A DNA stretch of 41,283 bases from Natrialbaceae archaeon Tc-Br11_E2g14 (GCA_001564275.1 LKND01000015.1:1-41283), one strand, 5' to 3'; numbered from the stretch's first letter, positions 8,451 through 17,093 are shown. Program-made: numbers and translations. Notes: generated by a model from the letters alone, not told the origin.

Positions 8451-8611
8451 TCACCCCAGTCCTCTTCGAGCTCCGGGGCTCGCTCGAGGACTGGCGGCTC
8501 GGTGTCGATGATCTCCAGCTCGGCGCCACAGGTCGTACAGTCCACGATCTCTCCCACTTCCAGATCGTCGTGCAGGGTTAGGTCCGCCCCGCACTCGACG
8601 CATTGGGTCAT
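8447..8611 (-). CDS. argW: amino-group carrier protein ArgW (LysW family)
   Basis: A 54-residue protein, acidic throughout, that carries the growing ornithine on its C-terminal glutamate. Two CxxC pairs (C4/C7 and C25/C28) form the small zinc ribbon, and the protein ends in EEDWGE, matching the EDWGE tail of LysW proteins where the last Glu is the attachment site. It is the first gene of the unit and overlaps argX by four bases. A TTTAAG box 31 bp upstream of the ATG suggests a leaderless message. Its shortness makes it easy to overlook, yet it defines the pathway type: the neighbouring argBCDE enzymes act on a protein-bound substrate and not on N-acetyl compounds. Confidence 0.95.
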   Translation of the reverse strand: MTQCVECGADLTLHDDLEVGEIVDCTTCGAELEIIDTEPPVLERAPELEEDWGE

Positions 8612-8638
8612 TGTACGCCACACTCCGTGACGATCGGT

Positions 8639-8645
8639 CTTAAAC
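8639..8645 (-). promoter_or_regulatory. TATA-like promoter of the argW-argF unit
   Basis: On the minus strand GTTTAAG is centred about 31 bp before the argW ATG and is preceded by CGAAGG, a plausible BRE. The spacing fits a leaderless haloarchaeal transcript. A further AT-rich stretch (8663-8681) lies upstream and could bind a regulator. Confidence 0.6.
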
Positions 8646-8724
8646 CCTTCGAAAGTATCAGAGTAAATATATTATCTATAGCTCGCTCTAAGCGTGTTAG
8701 AAGGCGATTTTGTGGCAGATCTTG

Positions 8725-8767
8725 TTTCGAATATCATCGAAATAGTAGTTCGTCCCCGGGCGGGGAC
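8725..8767. terminator. two inverted repeats after argH, upstream of the argW promoter
   Basis: GTCCCCG-GG-CGGGGAC (8752-8767) lies 43 bp beyond the argH stop and could end the argG-argH transcript. Next to it is TTTCGA-ATATCA-TCGAAA (8725-8742), a looser inverted repeat about 115 bp before argW, which might be a regulator site. Roles are inferred from position only. Confidence 0.4.
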
Positions 8768-8809
8768 GGGCGCCGTCGCGGCGGCAGTCGACGCGGCGTA
8801 GCCGCCCAC

Positions 8810-10264
8810 TCAGACATAGGCCATCACCTCGTCGCGAAGCTCCTCGTGTGCCGTCTCGAGTGCCGCTTCGATCGACCCAACGGCAACCTCGTGGGTCTCG
8901 AGAGCCGCCTCCGCGGACTCGAGTTGATCTGCGACCACACTGGGTGCGGGGCCACCGACGGAATCGCGACTCGCCACGCTCCGTTCTGGGTCGAGTGCCG
9001 CCTCGAGCGCCGACCGGCCGACGTAGTGATCGAGGGGGTCCTCGAGGACCTCGTTTGCGGCCGCCTCGACGGCGGCGACGTCGCCACCGGCTTCGGCCGC
9101 CGTTGCGACGATTTCGTGTGCCGTCCTGAACGGCACGCCGTTGGCCGCGAGCAGGTCCGCCAGGCCAGTGGCCGTCGAGAAGCCGGCTCCTGCCGCCGCG
9201 GCGAGGTCGGCCTCGGTCCACTCGGCCGTTGTGACTGCCCCCGCCGAGACCCGCGTCGCCTCCGTGACGGCGTCGACCGTCGACCAGGCGTGGGGCGTCG
9301 CCCGTTGCAGGTCGCGGTTGTACGCGCGCGGGAGTCCCTTGAGCGTCGTCGTCAACCCCTGTACGCCGGCCGCGGCGTCGCCCGCAACGGCCCGAACTAA
9401 TTCGAGCGTGTCGGGGTTTTTTTTCTGAGGCATGATCGACGACGTCGACGCGTAGTCGTCGGCGAGGTCTACGAACCCGCGGTTCGCGAAGACGATGACG
9501 TCCTCGGCCAGCCCGGACAGCGTCGTCGCGAGCGTCGACAGCGCCTGAACGGTCTCGAGCAGGAAGTCCCGACTCGAGGCGGCGTCCATCGAGTTCTCGA
9601 GCACCCCCGCAAAGCCCAGCAGTTCGGCCGTCCGCTCGCGGTCGATGTCGAACGTCGTGCCCGCGAACGCCGCCCCGCCAAGTGGGGAGACGTTGATCCG
9701 GTCGTAGGCATCGAGCAGGCGTCCGGTGTCCCGGCGGAAGGCTTGCTCGTAGGACAGGGCCCAGTGACCCACGGTCACGGGCTGGGCGGGCTGGAGGTGG
9801 GTGTACCCGGGCATCGTGGTGTCGCGGTGCTCGCTCGCGACGTCTACTAGTGCCTCGCGCAAGACGAGCGTGGCCTCCAGTGCCTCGAGGACGTCCTCAC
9901 GGAGGCGGTACCGGATGCAGGTGGCCACCTCGTCGTTGCGGCTACGGGCGGTGTGCATCGCCCCGCCTTCGGGACCGACGGCCTCGATGACGGCCGTCTC
10001 GATGGCCTCGTGGACGTCCTCACCGTCGGGCAGCACGTCGTGGCCGTCGACCTCGATCGCATCGAGCGCGCGCAGGATGGCACCGGCGGTCGTCTCGTCG
10101 ACGATGCCACTCTCGGCGAGCATCACCACGTGCGCACGGTCGACCGCGAGGTCAGCCGGGAAAATGCGAGCGTCCGCCTCGAGCGATGAGAGGAACCCTC
10201 TGGCGGGACCGCCGCTGAAGCGGTCGCGACGGATCACGCTCTCGTCGGATTCCTCCCCGTTCAT
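8810..10264 (-). CDS. argH: argininosuccinate lyase
   Basis: Final step of arginine synthesis: argininosuccinate to arginine and fumarate. The 484-residue protein has the fumarase/aspartase superfamily regions TARSRNDEVAT (105-115), THLQPAQP (155-162) and the signature loop SSIMPQKKNP (275-284) with its catalytic Ser. The ATG at 10264 is preferred because it sits two bases after the argG stop (TGAGATG); a GTG at 10282 would also be in frame and adds six residues. It forms a two-gene unit with argG, separate from argW-argF by 198 bp containing hairpins and a promoter. Fumarate produced here can feed the citric acid cycle. Confidence 0.96.
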   Translation of the reverse strand: MNGEESDESVIRRDRFSGGPARGFLSSLEADARIFPADLAVDRAHVVMLAESGIVDETTAGAILRALDAIEVDGHDVLPDGEDVHEAIETAVIEAVGPEGGAMHTARSRNDEVATCIRYRLREDVLEALEATLVLREALVDVASEHRDTTMPGYTHLQPAQPVTVGHWALSYEQAFRRDTGRLLDAYDRINVSPLGGAAFAGTTFDIDRERTAELLGFAGVLENSMDAASSRDFLLETVQALSTLATTLSGLAEDVIVFANRGFVDLADDYASTSSIMPQKKNPDTLELVRAVAGDAAAGVQGLTTTLKGLPRAYNRDLQRATPHAWSTVDAVTEATRVSAGAVTTAEWTEADLAAAAGAGFSTATGLADLLAANGVPFRTAHEIVATAAEAGGDVAAVEAAANEVLEDPLDHYVGRSALEAALDPERSVASRDSVGGPAPSVVADQLESAEAALETHEVAVGSIEAALETAHEELRDEVMAYV

Positions 10265-10265
10265 C

Positions 10266-11495
10266 TCAGTCGATCGTGCCACCGTCGGGTGTGAGTTCGA
10301 TTTCCTGGTCTTCTTCGGCGGCCTTCACCGCTTGCTTCGCGAGGCGGCGCTGGAAGCCGTGGTACTTCGCGACGCCAGTGGCGTCCGACTGGGCGATGTC
10401 GCCGACGGACTCGGTGTCGAAGGAGGCCGCCGACGCGGAGTACGCGGCGTACTCGCTGTCCCGGCCCACCGCACGTGCCTGGCCGCCCTCGAAGCGAATC
10501 GTGACCGTCCCCGTCACGCGCTTCTGGGTTTCGGCGATGAACCCCTCGAGAGCGTCCACGAGTGGGGCGTCGATGAGTCCCTCGTAGGCCTTCTCGGCCC
10601 ACTGCTGGTCGACCTGGGCCTTGAACGAGCGCTCTTCCTGGGTGAGCACGAGCGCCTCCAGCGCCTCGTGGGCGGTGAGCAGCGTCGTCGCCGCGGGATG
10701 CTCGTAGTTCTCGCGAACTTTCAGACCGAGCATGCGATCTTCCATCACGTCCGACCGCCCGACGCCGTGGGCCCCGGCCTGCTCGTTGAGCGTTTCGATG
10801 AGGGTGACGGCGTCGAGTTCCTCGCCATCGAGCGAGACGGGATACCCGTTCTCGAAGCCGATTTCGACCGTCTCGGTCTCGCCCGTGGGCGCGGACGTCC
10901 ACTCGTAGATTTCCTCACCGGGCACGTACGCGGGGTCCTCGAGTTCGTTCCCCTCGACCGCACGCGACCAGATGTTGGTGTCGATCGACCAGTCGCCCTC
11001 GTTGCCACCCTGGACTGGGAGATCCTTGTCGGCGGCGTACTCCTTCTCCCAGTCGCGAGTGAGTCCCAGTTCTCGAATTGGGGCGATGACCTCGAGATCC
11101 GAGTCACGCCAGATCGCCTCGAAGCGAAGCTGGTCGTTGCCCTTGCCCGTACAGCCGTGTGCGATGCCCGTGCAGTCGTGCTCTGTGGCGACCTCGAGAA
11201 TCTTCGAGGCGATCACGGGCCGGGCGAGTGCGGTTCCTAGCGGATAGCCCTGATAGGTGGCGTTCGCGCGGACGCCCTCGAGGCAGAGTTGGGCGAATTC
11301 CGCTCGGGCGTCGACGACGTAGTGGTCGAGGCCGAGGGCCTCGGCTGTTTCTTCGGCCTCGTCGAACTCGCTGGCCGGTTGGCCAACGTCGACGGTGACG
11401 CCGATGACGTCGTCGTATCCGTATTCTTCCTCGAGCAGCGGGACACAGATGGTCGTGTCCAGTCCACCCGAGAACGCGAGTGCAACGCGTGTCAT
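10266..11495 (-). CDS. argG: argininosuccinate synthase
   Basis: Joins citrulline and aspartate at the cost of ATP to form argininosuccinate. The N-terminal ATP-pyrophosphatase loop AFSGGLDTT is at residues 7-15, and the 409-residue length is normal for the family. The segment GCTGKGNDQLRFE contains the residues that contact citrulline and ATP. It is the first gene of the argG-argH unit. A TTTAAG box 32 bp upstream of the ATG suggests that this message too is leaderless. Confidence 0.97.
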   Translation of the reverse strand: MTRVALAFSGGLDTTICVPLLEEEYGYDDVIGVTVDVGQPASEFDEAEETAEALGLDHYVVDARAEFAQLCLEGVRANATYQGYPLGTALARPVIASKILEVATEHDCTGIAHGCTGKGNDQLRFEAIWRDSDLEVIAPIRELGLTRDWEKEYAADKDLPVQGGNEGDWSIDTNIWSRAVEGNELEDPAYVPGEEIYEWTSAPTGETETVEIGFENGYPVSLDGEELDAVTLIETLNEQAGAHGVGRSDVMEDRMLGLKVRENYEHPAATTLLTAHEALEALVLTQEERSFKAQVDQQWAEKAYEGLIDAPLVDALEGFIAETQKRVTGTVTIRFEGGQARAVGRDSEYAAYSASAASFDTESVGDIAQSDATGVAKYHGFQRRLAKQAVKAAEEDQEIELTPDGGTID

Positions 11496-11822
11496 GTCGT
11501 ACTCGAACGAAACCGGTTACAGGACTTAAATTCGTTGGTTTTAATTTTGTAATTTAATGGTGTCGCGGACGCTAACCGGGACAAACGGGGTTTCCAGCAG
11601 CATTGCAATATACCGGGACCGGGGGATGGAGTAATAGTGGGCCTAACGGCCCGGTCGCGGTCGTCGCGGAGCGGTGGCGCTCTCGCTGTCCGAACGTGCG
11701 AGTGCGAGTGGACCGAGAGCGCTCATCTGCCCATCCGTAGAATCTCTAGGGACTTAAACGCTGCTTGCTGGGCAATTGTTACGCCGGCGTGTGAACCGTT
11801 GGCAGAAAACGTATTATCTCTC
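11496..11822. other. intergenic region upstream of argG
   Basis: Apart from the argG promoter the region contains a short hairpin GGGCC-TAAC-GGCCC (11640-11653) and a second minus-strand TTTAAGTCC box at about 11750-11758. The latter stands about 29 bp before an ATG at 11726 that opens only a 27-codon frame. This could be a tiny leaderless gene, a non-coding RNA or chance. No other gene is visible. Confidence 0.3.
11525..11531 (-). promoter_or_regulatory. TATA-like promoter of argG-argH
   Basis: Minus-strand ATTTAAG is centred about 32 bp before the argG ATG, preceded by CCAACGAA as possible BRE. A long A/T-rich block (11539-11562) lies directly upstream, in the same relative position as the AT block at the argW promoter. 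Confidence 0.6.
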
Positions 11823-13226
11823 TCACTCATCGGCGGCTTCGCCCTCGATATCGTCGGCCTCCGGGAGTCGGAGGACGTTCTCGCGGCCGATGCGGAACGC
11901 GTCGATCTCGCCATCCGCTCTGAGCCCCTTGACGACCTGGCTGGTTTTTGCCTCCGTCCAGTCGAGTGTTGCGACGACATCCTGCTGTTTCATCCGCCCG
12001 CCGTGTTCCTCGAGTAACTTGAGGACGCGCTCTTCGTTGCTCAGCAGGTCCTCGCTGGGGAGCGTGTCGACACCACCAGCGACGGTTCCCTTTGGGGTCT
12101 CCGCAACTCCTCGATCGGGATGGTTCGCTTCCGTCCCGCCGCCAGCGGCATTCGACTCGGATCCAGCCCCTGTCCAATCGCCGATCCAGCCTGTTCGCGC
12201 GAACGCCCACGCCGCGACAATTGCGGCAATGACGAGTGCGAGCGTGCCGACACCGAGCCATCCCGAGGGGAGGACCGATTCGCCCTCACTCTCGGCCGCT
12301 TCGTCACCCGAGGGCTGTTCGGTCAACCGAATTCGAGGCTCGTCCTCCAGGAAGTCCGTCTCGTCGCCGTTCCAGATGGCAGCCTGGTCGCGCATGTCGT
12401 CGGGCAGGGGGTCGATCGAGGTCGCTTCGAAGATGCTCGGCCATCGCACGATCAACTGTGTCCGGTCGTCGAGAGCGAACCCACCGAATGCGTCCCCGAT
12501 TGTCAGCTGATTGAGTTCGACGTGGGCGAACTCCTCCCAGTAGAATCGGTACTGCACGGTGCCCGTCTCGTGGGGCGTCGTGGTCTCCTCGAGGGTGACC
12601 TCGTAGCCGTGTGCGGACATCTCCCGACCGGTGTCCTCGGAAACGCCTTCGACGTGATTGCTCCAGTTGGCTTCCACCTGTTCGCGGTGGTCCTCGGGGT
12701 TCTCCTCGATTCGGTCCTTGACAGTCGTCCAGCGATCGCTCGCGTTGTCGTTCCCGTCGAGTCGGTAGCGATACTCGAGGGTCCAGATGGCCGTTCCGTT
12801 CTCGAGGACGTCGATGTCGACCACGAGTTCGTCGTAGCCTGGTGGTGTCGGTCCGATACTGGCGGTTTCGTTGTCTGGTTCCGCCTCGTCGCTCCCGTCG
12901 TCTTCGGTCGTCTCATTCCCGTCATCACTGGTCGTCTCGTCTCCGTCTTCTTCGGTCGTCTCGTTGTCCGCTTCTTGGGTTGCACCGAGTGCCGATTGAT
13001 CGCTCTCACTGCCGCCATCGATGTCACTCGACACGGGATCAGCTGCTGCATCGATGCCCGCACTCGCGGCATCCGTGTCCGCTGTCGCGTCATCCATCGC
13101 TCCGAGGGCGGCGGGTGCACCATCGTCACCCTCGAGCGAACCGGGTTCGGCCGCCACAGCACCAGCACACAGACACCCGAGCACGACGAGCGCACAGAGG
13201 AGCGCTCGGTGCTCCCACACGTCCAT
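11823..13226 (-). CDS. membrane-anchored protein with extracytoplasmic domain and C-terminal winged helix
   Basis: The 467-residue protein reads as follows: signal peptide or anchor (about 9-26), low-complexity Asp/Glu/Thr linker with repeats such as DDGNETT (about 40-125), an extracytoplasmic beta-rich domain (about 130-300), a transmembrane helix (323-343), a Gly/Ser linker, and a cytoplasmic winged-helix DNA-binding domain (394-455, LSNEERVLKLLEEHGGRMKQ onward). This architecture is common in haloarchaea and is thought to pass an outside signal directly to DNA-binding at the membrane; the ligand and target genes are unknown. A TATA-like CTATTTA (13250-13256) is 27 bp before the ATG at 13226. 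It stands opposite the 2H phosphoesterase gene. Domain order is clear; the function is inferred. Confidence 0.8.
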   Translation of the reverse strand: MDVWEHRALLCALVVLGCLCAGAVAAEPGSLEGDDGAPAALGAMDDATADTDAASAGIDAAADPVSSDIDGGSESDQSALGATQEADNETTEEDGDETTSDDGNETTEDDGSDEAEPDNETASIGPTPPGYDELVVDIDVLENGTAIWTLEYRYRLDGNDNASDRWTTVKDRIEENPEDHREQVEANWSNHVEGVSEDTGREMSAHGYEVTLEETTTPHETGTVQYRFYWEEFAHVELNQLTIGDAFGGFALDDRTQLIVRWPSIFEATSIDPLPDDMRDQAAIWNGDETDFLEDEPRIRLTEQPSGDEAAESEGESVLPSGWLGVGTLALVIAAIVAAWAFARTGWIGDWTGAGSESNAAGGGTEANHPDRGVAETPKGTVAGGVDTLPSEDLLSNEERVLKLLEEHGGRMKQQDVVATLDWTEAKTSQVVKGLRADGEIDAFRIGRENVLRLPEADDIEGEAADE

Positions 13227-13417
13227 CGTTGCAAGTTCACGGTGCCGCGTAAATAGCTCTTTCCGACTCAGGGCACGATAACGAGCCCGTACACCGACAG
13301 GTCAGTGTGCTGTCGGCGACCGACTCAGTATTCTCGGGGGTCAGTATCGTGGTTCACTCGTCAGTGGCCACCATCCATTCGCCACACTCATACGCCGTCG
13401 AGCGCTATCTGTTCACC

Positions 13418-13924
13418 GTGTTCAGCCTCAACGTCCCTGTTCCCGGGCGGGTTAAGGCTCTGGCCGGCGAGCTTTATCCCGAACTCGTCGCGTTCGACTC
13501 CGTCAGGGAGGACCACTCCTGTCTCCTCAAGCGCCTCGAGACGGGTCCCGACCCGCAGGTCCCACGGCTCCAGCAGCGGGCCCACCGGGCCCTCGAGGGT
13601 GCCCCAGCCGTCGAGGCCGCGATCACCGGGGTGGATTTCTTCACCGATCCACCGCTCGGGTCGGCCCCCGTCGTCTACCTGGCCGTCGAGAGCCCAGGCC
13701 TCGAGTCGATTCATCTGGATCTGACCGAGACGTTCGACCCCGTCGAGGGCCTCGAGGGCGAGGACTACGTCCCCCACGTCACGCTGGCTCGTGGCGGTGA
13801 CCTCGCGGCTGCCAGTCGCCTCGCCGAACGCGAGATCGACCCGATCCGGTTTACCATCTCCGAACTCGAGTTCGTCGACGGTCGGTATCGACTGCCGGTT
13901 AGCCGAGTCTCCCTGCCGGCTTAG
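13418..13924 (+). CDS. 2H phosphoesterase (2'-5' RNA ligase family)
   Basis: A 168-residue protein with two histidine motifs of the 2H fold: DHSCLLKRL (H33) and PHVTLARG (H120). Such enzymes open or form 2'-5' or cyclic phosphodiester bonds in RNA or small nucleotides. The second motif is the classical HxT. The first is H-S-C and not H-x-S/T. The GTG at 13418 is chosen because the product then begins FSLNVPVPGRV, where family members normally begin; a longer frame from an ATG at 13307 is possible but its first 37 residues look non-coding. The gene is divergent from the winged-helix gene and convergent with the sulfatase-like gene. The substrate is unknown. Confidence 0.8.
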   Translation: MFSLNVPVPGRVKALAGELYPELVAFDSVREDHSCLLKRLETGPDPQVPRLQQRAHRALEGAPAVEAAITGVDFFTDPPLGSAPVVYLAVESPGLESIHLDLTETFDPVEGLEGEDYVPHVTLARGGDLAAASRLAEREIDPIRFTISELEFVDGRYRLPVSRVSLPA

Positions 13925-13941
13925 CCACGCGGTCCATCGAG

Positions 13942-15447
13942 TCAGAGATAGCCGAGGTCCGCCAACCGCTCCTTCGTCGCGTCGCGCATGGGTGGCGTTT
14001 CGGCTCGATCCGCGGGGGGCGCCTCGACATCCTGGTCGACACGGCGCGTCTCGAGCCGATCGCGGAGGTCCCGTGCGAGATCGGGTCGCGTCTCGAGGCA
14101 GCTACGTTCCTCGTTCGGATCGGCGTCGAGATCGTGGAGGCGCTCGAACCCATCGCCGCCCCGGACGTACTTGTATTGGGCCGTGCGGATCGCCCAGAGG
14201 CGTCTGTCGTACCGGTAGACGCGCTCGGGAAGGGTACCAAAGCGTGCCTCGAGACGCTCGATCGAGGGCTGTGGTGCCACGTATTCGGCGAAAACGGACT
14301 CGCGAGCGGCCTCACTCCCCGCGACGAGTGACTGGCCGCTGTGCTGGGCCGTCATGGCCGCGTCCTCGATCCCAGCGGCGTCACAGAGCGTGGGTGGCAG
14401 GTCGAGCAACTGGACGAGGCCGTCGCGTGTTCCGCCGCCCGTGAACGGCCCACCATGGACGACCAGCGGAACGTGCAACAGGGTGTCGTACAGGTTATAC
14501 TGGTGACCGAAGAAGCCGTGGTGGCCGACGTTCTCACCGTGGTCGCTGCAAACGACGAGCAGCGTCTCCTCCCACTGGTCGGCCGCCCGCAATCCGGCCC
14601 GGAGCCGGGCAAGATGGCGGTCAATGGTGGCGAGTTCGGCGCGGTAGAGCCCGCGAAGCGCGGCGAACTCCTCGTCGGTCAGGTCGTACTCACCACAGTC
14701 GTACGCTCGGGGGTCCTGGCGAATCGCCATCGCAGCCTCGAACGACCAGTCCTCGGGCAAGAACCGACTCGCGAGTTCTCGGGGTGGTTCGTAGGGAACG
14801 TGTGGTTCGATGTAGTTGCAGAACGCGAACACTGGTCGATCGTCGTCCCGATCGGTCAGCCACTCGAGCAGTCTGTCGGTCGAACGAGCGGCCCCGTCGT
14901 CCCCTGACGGCTGCAGTACCTCGCTGTAGAGGACGTTGGCGAGATTCACCAGCGGGTTCCCCTCGAACAGTCGCTCGCGGGCCGCCAAGAGTTTCTCCCG
15001 GCGGTCCTCGCCGCGAACCACTGCGCCCATGTCGACAGGTGATTGCAGGTACTGCCAGCCCCGGTGTAGGGTCTCGAATCCGCGGTCGAACCCGAACTCC
15101 TCGGTGATCCAGGTGTTGTTCGAGACGCCAACGGTCCGGTAGCCGGCGTCCTGGAACGCCTCGGCGAGTGTGCGCTGATCGGGATCCAGAAACGGATGGC
15201 CGCCATGGGTCCCGTGTTCGTTCGTGTAGGTTCCCGTAAACAGCGAGGCGTGAGAGGGCACCGACCAGGGCGCACTCGAGTACGCCTGCTCGAACGTCGT
15301 GCCCGAGGCCGCGATCTCGGACAGCGTTGGCATCGTCGCCCGCGTCACGCTCCCGGCGCTGGCGGTGTCGAGTACGATCACGACGACGTCCCGCACCGTG
15401 GTATGACTCTCTCCATCACGTCCGTTCGAGGGTTCCCCGTCGTCCAT
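13942..15447 (-). CDS. sulfatase-family (AlkP superfamily) hydrolase with Ser in place of Cys
   Basis: A 501-residue AlkP-superfamily protein. Metal ligands are recognisable in VIVLDTAS (D27) and CSDHGENVGHHGFFGH. The active-site segment is APWSVPSHASLFTG; the residue normally a formylglycine-forming Cys (CxPxR) is Ser62 and the following Arg is His66. This pattern is shared by many archaeal sulfatase-like proteins, so the real reaction may be cleavage or transfer of a phosphate ester or a sulfate; none can be assigned. The start at 15447 (MDDGEPSNG) is preferred because an earlier ATG at 15552 would run across the promoter and into the start of truA. The C-terminus ends in LADLGYL, echoed by the protein at 32717-34408. 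Confidence 0.85.
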   Translation of the reverse strand: MDDGEPSNGRDGESHTTVRDVVVIVLDTASAGSVTRATMPTLSEIAASGTTFEQAYSSAPWSVPSHASLFTGTYTNEHGTHGGHPFLDPDQRTLAEAFQDAGYRTVGVSNNTWITEEFGFDRGFETLHRGWQYLQSPVDMGAVVRGEDRREKLLAARERLFEGNPLVNLANVLYSEVLQPSGDDGAARSTDRLLEWLTDRDDDRPVFAFCNYIEPHVPYEPPRELASRFLPEDWSFEAAMAIRQDPRAYDCGEYDLTDEEFAALRGLYRAELATIDRHLARLRAGLRAADQWEETLLVVCSDHGENVGHHGFFGHQYNLYDTLLHVPLVVHGGPFTGGGTRDGLVQLLDLPPTLCDAAGIEDAAMTAQHSGQSLVAGSEAARESVFAEYVAPQPSIERLEARFGTLPERVYRYDRRLWAIRTAQYKYVRGGDGFERLHDLDADPNEERSCLETRPDLARDLRDRLETRRVDQDVEAPPADRAETPPMRDATKERLADLGYL

Positions 15448-15553
15448 ACCACCTGTGCATCGGGGTCGTGGAAGGACACCGGGCCGGCGTATGCATGGTG
15501 GTTTCAATGTGATCGATGCGCCTAACTCCAAGTATTTCCTTCGTCCGAACACG

Positions 15554-16417
15554 ATGTCGAGGTCGCTGCGGGCTTATCGGATCGCCTACGACGGTCGCCC
15601 CTATCACGGATTTCAGCGCCAGCCCGACGTCCCCACCGTCGAGGATACGCTCTTCGACGCGCTCCGGGCGCTCGAGGTGCTCGACACCGCTAAACCAGCC
15701 GGATACGCCGCGTCGGGGCGGACCGACGCGGGTGTGTCCGCGGTTGCGCAAACGGTCGCTCTCGAGGCTCCCGAGTGGCTCGAGCCGCGAGCCTGGAACG
15801 CCGAACTTCCCCCGTCGGTGCGGGCCTGGGCGGTCGCAGACGTACCCGAGGGTTTTCACGCCACCCATCACGCTCGCGAGCGGACGTACACGTACCACCT
15901 CTATGCACCCGAGGGATCGGCGACGCCCGCGCTGGAGTCTCTCGGCGTCGACAGTGGTCCGTTTGCCGACGATCGCTTCCACGGGGCGCTCGAGGCGCTC
16001 TCGGGCCGGCACGACTTTCACAATTTGACGCCCGATTCGACGGGCACCGAGCGCGAGGTCACACTCGAAGCCAGGCGTTCGGGCCCGGTCCTCGAGATCA
16101 CCGTCACCGCCGGTGGCTTCGCCCGCGAACTCGTCAGGCGCCTCGTGTCCCTGGCGGTCGAGGTCGGATGCGGGGCCCCACTCGAGCGCATCGAGCGGGC
16201 GCTCGATCCCGAACCGCTGCCCGGACACGCGGGTGTGGCCCCGGCACCGCCGGAACCGCTGGTGCTGACGGCTGTCTCCTATCCAGCACTCTCGTTCGAC
16301 GTGGACACCGAGGCTGTCGCCAGCGCTCGAGCGGTCTTCGAGCGCCAGCGCGTCGATCAGCTCCTCGGGGCGCGCGTCGCCGAACACGTCCTCGCGGGCC
16401 TCGAGAAGGGTTTTTAA
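15554..16417 (+). CDS. truA: tRNA pseudouridine(38-40) synthase
   Basis: Converts uridines at positions 38-40 of the tRNA anticodon arm to pseudouridine. The 287-residue protein has the catalytic Asp58 in ASGRTDAGVSA and the N-terminal strand YRIAYDGRPYHGFQRQ typical of TruA. The ATG at 15554 gives the standard N-terminus MSRSLRAYR; the upstream frame to 15455 overlaps the divergent sulfatase-like gene and is unlikely. An AT-rich AAGTATTTCC precedes it by about 20 bp. It is followed after 22 bp by a small membrane protein gene, possibly in the same transcript. Confidence 0.95.
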   Translation: MSRSLRAYRIAYDGRPYHGFQRQPDVPTVEDTLFDALRALEVLDTAKPAGYAASGRTDAGVSAVAQTVALEAPEWLEPRAWNAELPPSVRAWAVADVPEGFHATHHARERTYTYHLYAPEGSATPALESLGVDSGPFADDRFHGALEALSGRHDFHNLTPDSTGTEREVTLEARRSGPVLEITVTAGGFARELVRRLVSLAVEVGCGAPLERIERALDPEPLPGHAGVAPAPPEPLVLTAVSYPALSFDVDTEAVASARAVFERQRVDQLLGARVAEHVLAGLEKGF

Positions 16418-16439
16418 TCCGGGGCCGACAGTTCGGCGT

Positions 16440-16682
16440 ATGGACCACTCGCCCGAGGCCTACAGTGCCTACTGGCAGGGGGCGATTCGGATTGCCATCG
16501 GCGTTCTCGCCTGTCTGTTCGGCTACCGCTTCGCCTCGCCGTTTCTCGCCCACGCTGCCCTCGGGGCTCGTGGGCTGGGACTGGTGCTGTTCGTCGGCAT
16601 CCTCTTCATGGGCTGTTTCGTGGCGACACTTGGTATCGCCCGCATCTTCAGGACCGCGATCAGGGAGGAAAAGCGGGGGTGA
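16440..16682 (+). CDS. small membrane protein, two predicted helices
   Basis: An 80-residue protein with two hydrophobic stretches, about residues 15-36 (IRIAIGVLACLFGYRF) and 44-68 (GLGLVLFVGILFMGCFVATL), separated by a short loop, and a basic C-terminus RTAIREEKRG that should face the cytoplasm. It follows truA by 22 bp in the same direction. I do not recognise the family. Coding status is supported by the good ATG, codon pattern and clean hydrophobic profile; function is unknown. Confidence 0.7.
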   Translation: MDHSPEAYSAYWQGAIRIAIGVLACLFGYRFASPFLAHAALGARGLGLVLFVGILFMGCFVATLGIARIFRTAIREEKRG

Positions 16683-16774
16683 TGGGGACTCGAGGCTGTC
16701 GATGGGTCGGCCCCTACGCTGGGCGGATTCGTCCCCAATCGCTGGGTTCAGGGCCTGGTGACGAAACGATAAAC

Positions 16775-16784
16775 CCTTAACCGT
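16775..16784 (+). promoter_or_regulatory. promoter element of aIF1A gene
   Basis: CCTTAACCGT is centred about 27 bp before the ATG at 16806, as expected for a leaderless transcript. The identical ten bases stand about 30 bp before the cold-shock gene (40624-40633). Confidence 0.5.
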
Positions 16785-16805
16785 GCCGCGAGCAAACCCC
16801 GCCAT

Positions 16806-17093
16806 ATGAGCGATGACGAGGGTGGTCGAAAGAACCTTCGCATGCCAGACGACGACGAGGTCTTCGCGACCGTCACCAACATGCTCGGCGCAAACCGCGT
16901 CACCGTGCGCTGTGCCGACGGCAAGGAGCGCACCGCACGGATCCCGGGGAAGATGCAAAAGCGCATCTGGATTCGCGAGGACGACGTCGTCCTCGTCTCT
17001 CCCTGGGACTGGCAAGACGAGAAGGCTGACATCACCTGGCGCTACGAGAAGGCCGACGCCGATCAGCTCCGTCGGGAAGGCCACATTCAGTGA
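16806..17093 (+). CDS. eif1A: translation initiation factor aIF1A
   Basis: The archaeal homologue of eIF1A binds the A site of the small ribosomal subunit and helps select the start codon. The 95-residue protein consists of a short charged N-terminal tail and an OB-fold domain from about residue 15, with the conserved segments [35 protein letters not shown] and [14 protein letters not shown]. Length and sequence are full and typical. It is monocistronic, with its own promoter 27 bp upstream. Confidence 0.97.
   Translation: MSDDEGGRKNLRMPDDDEVFATVTNMLGANRVTVRCADGKERTARIPGKMQKRIWIREDDVVLVSPWDWQDEKADITWRYEKADADQLRREGHIQ

Noticed and set aside
11646-11726. 27-codon frame behind a TTTAAG box
   Set aside because: It is too short and without homology signal to call a gene; it is kept only as part of a promoter observation.
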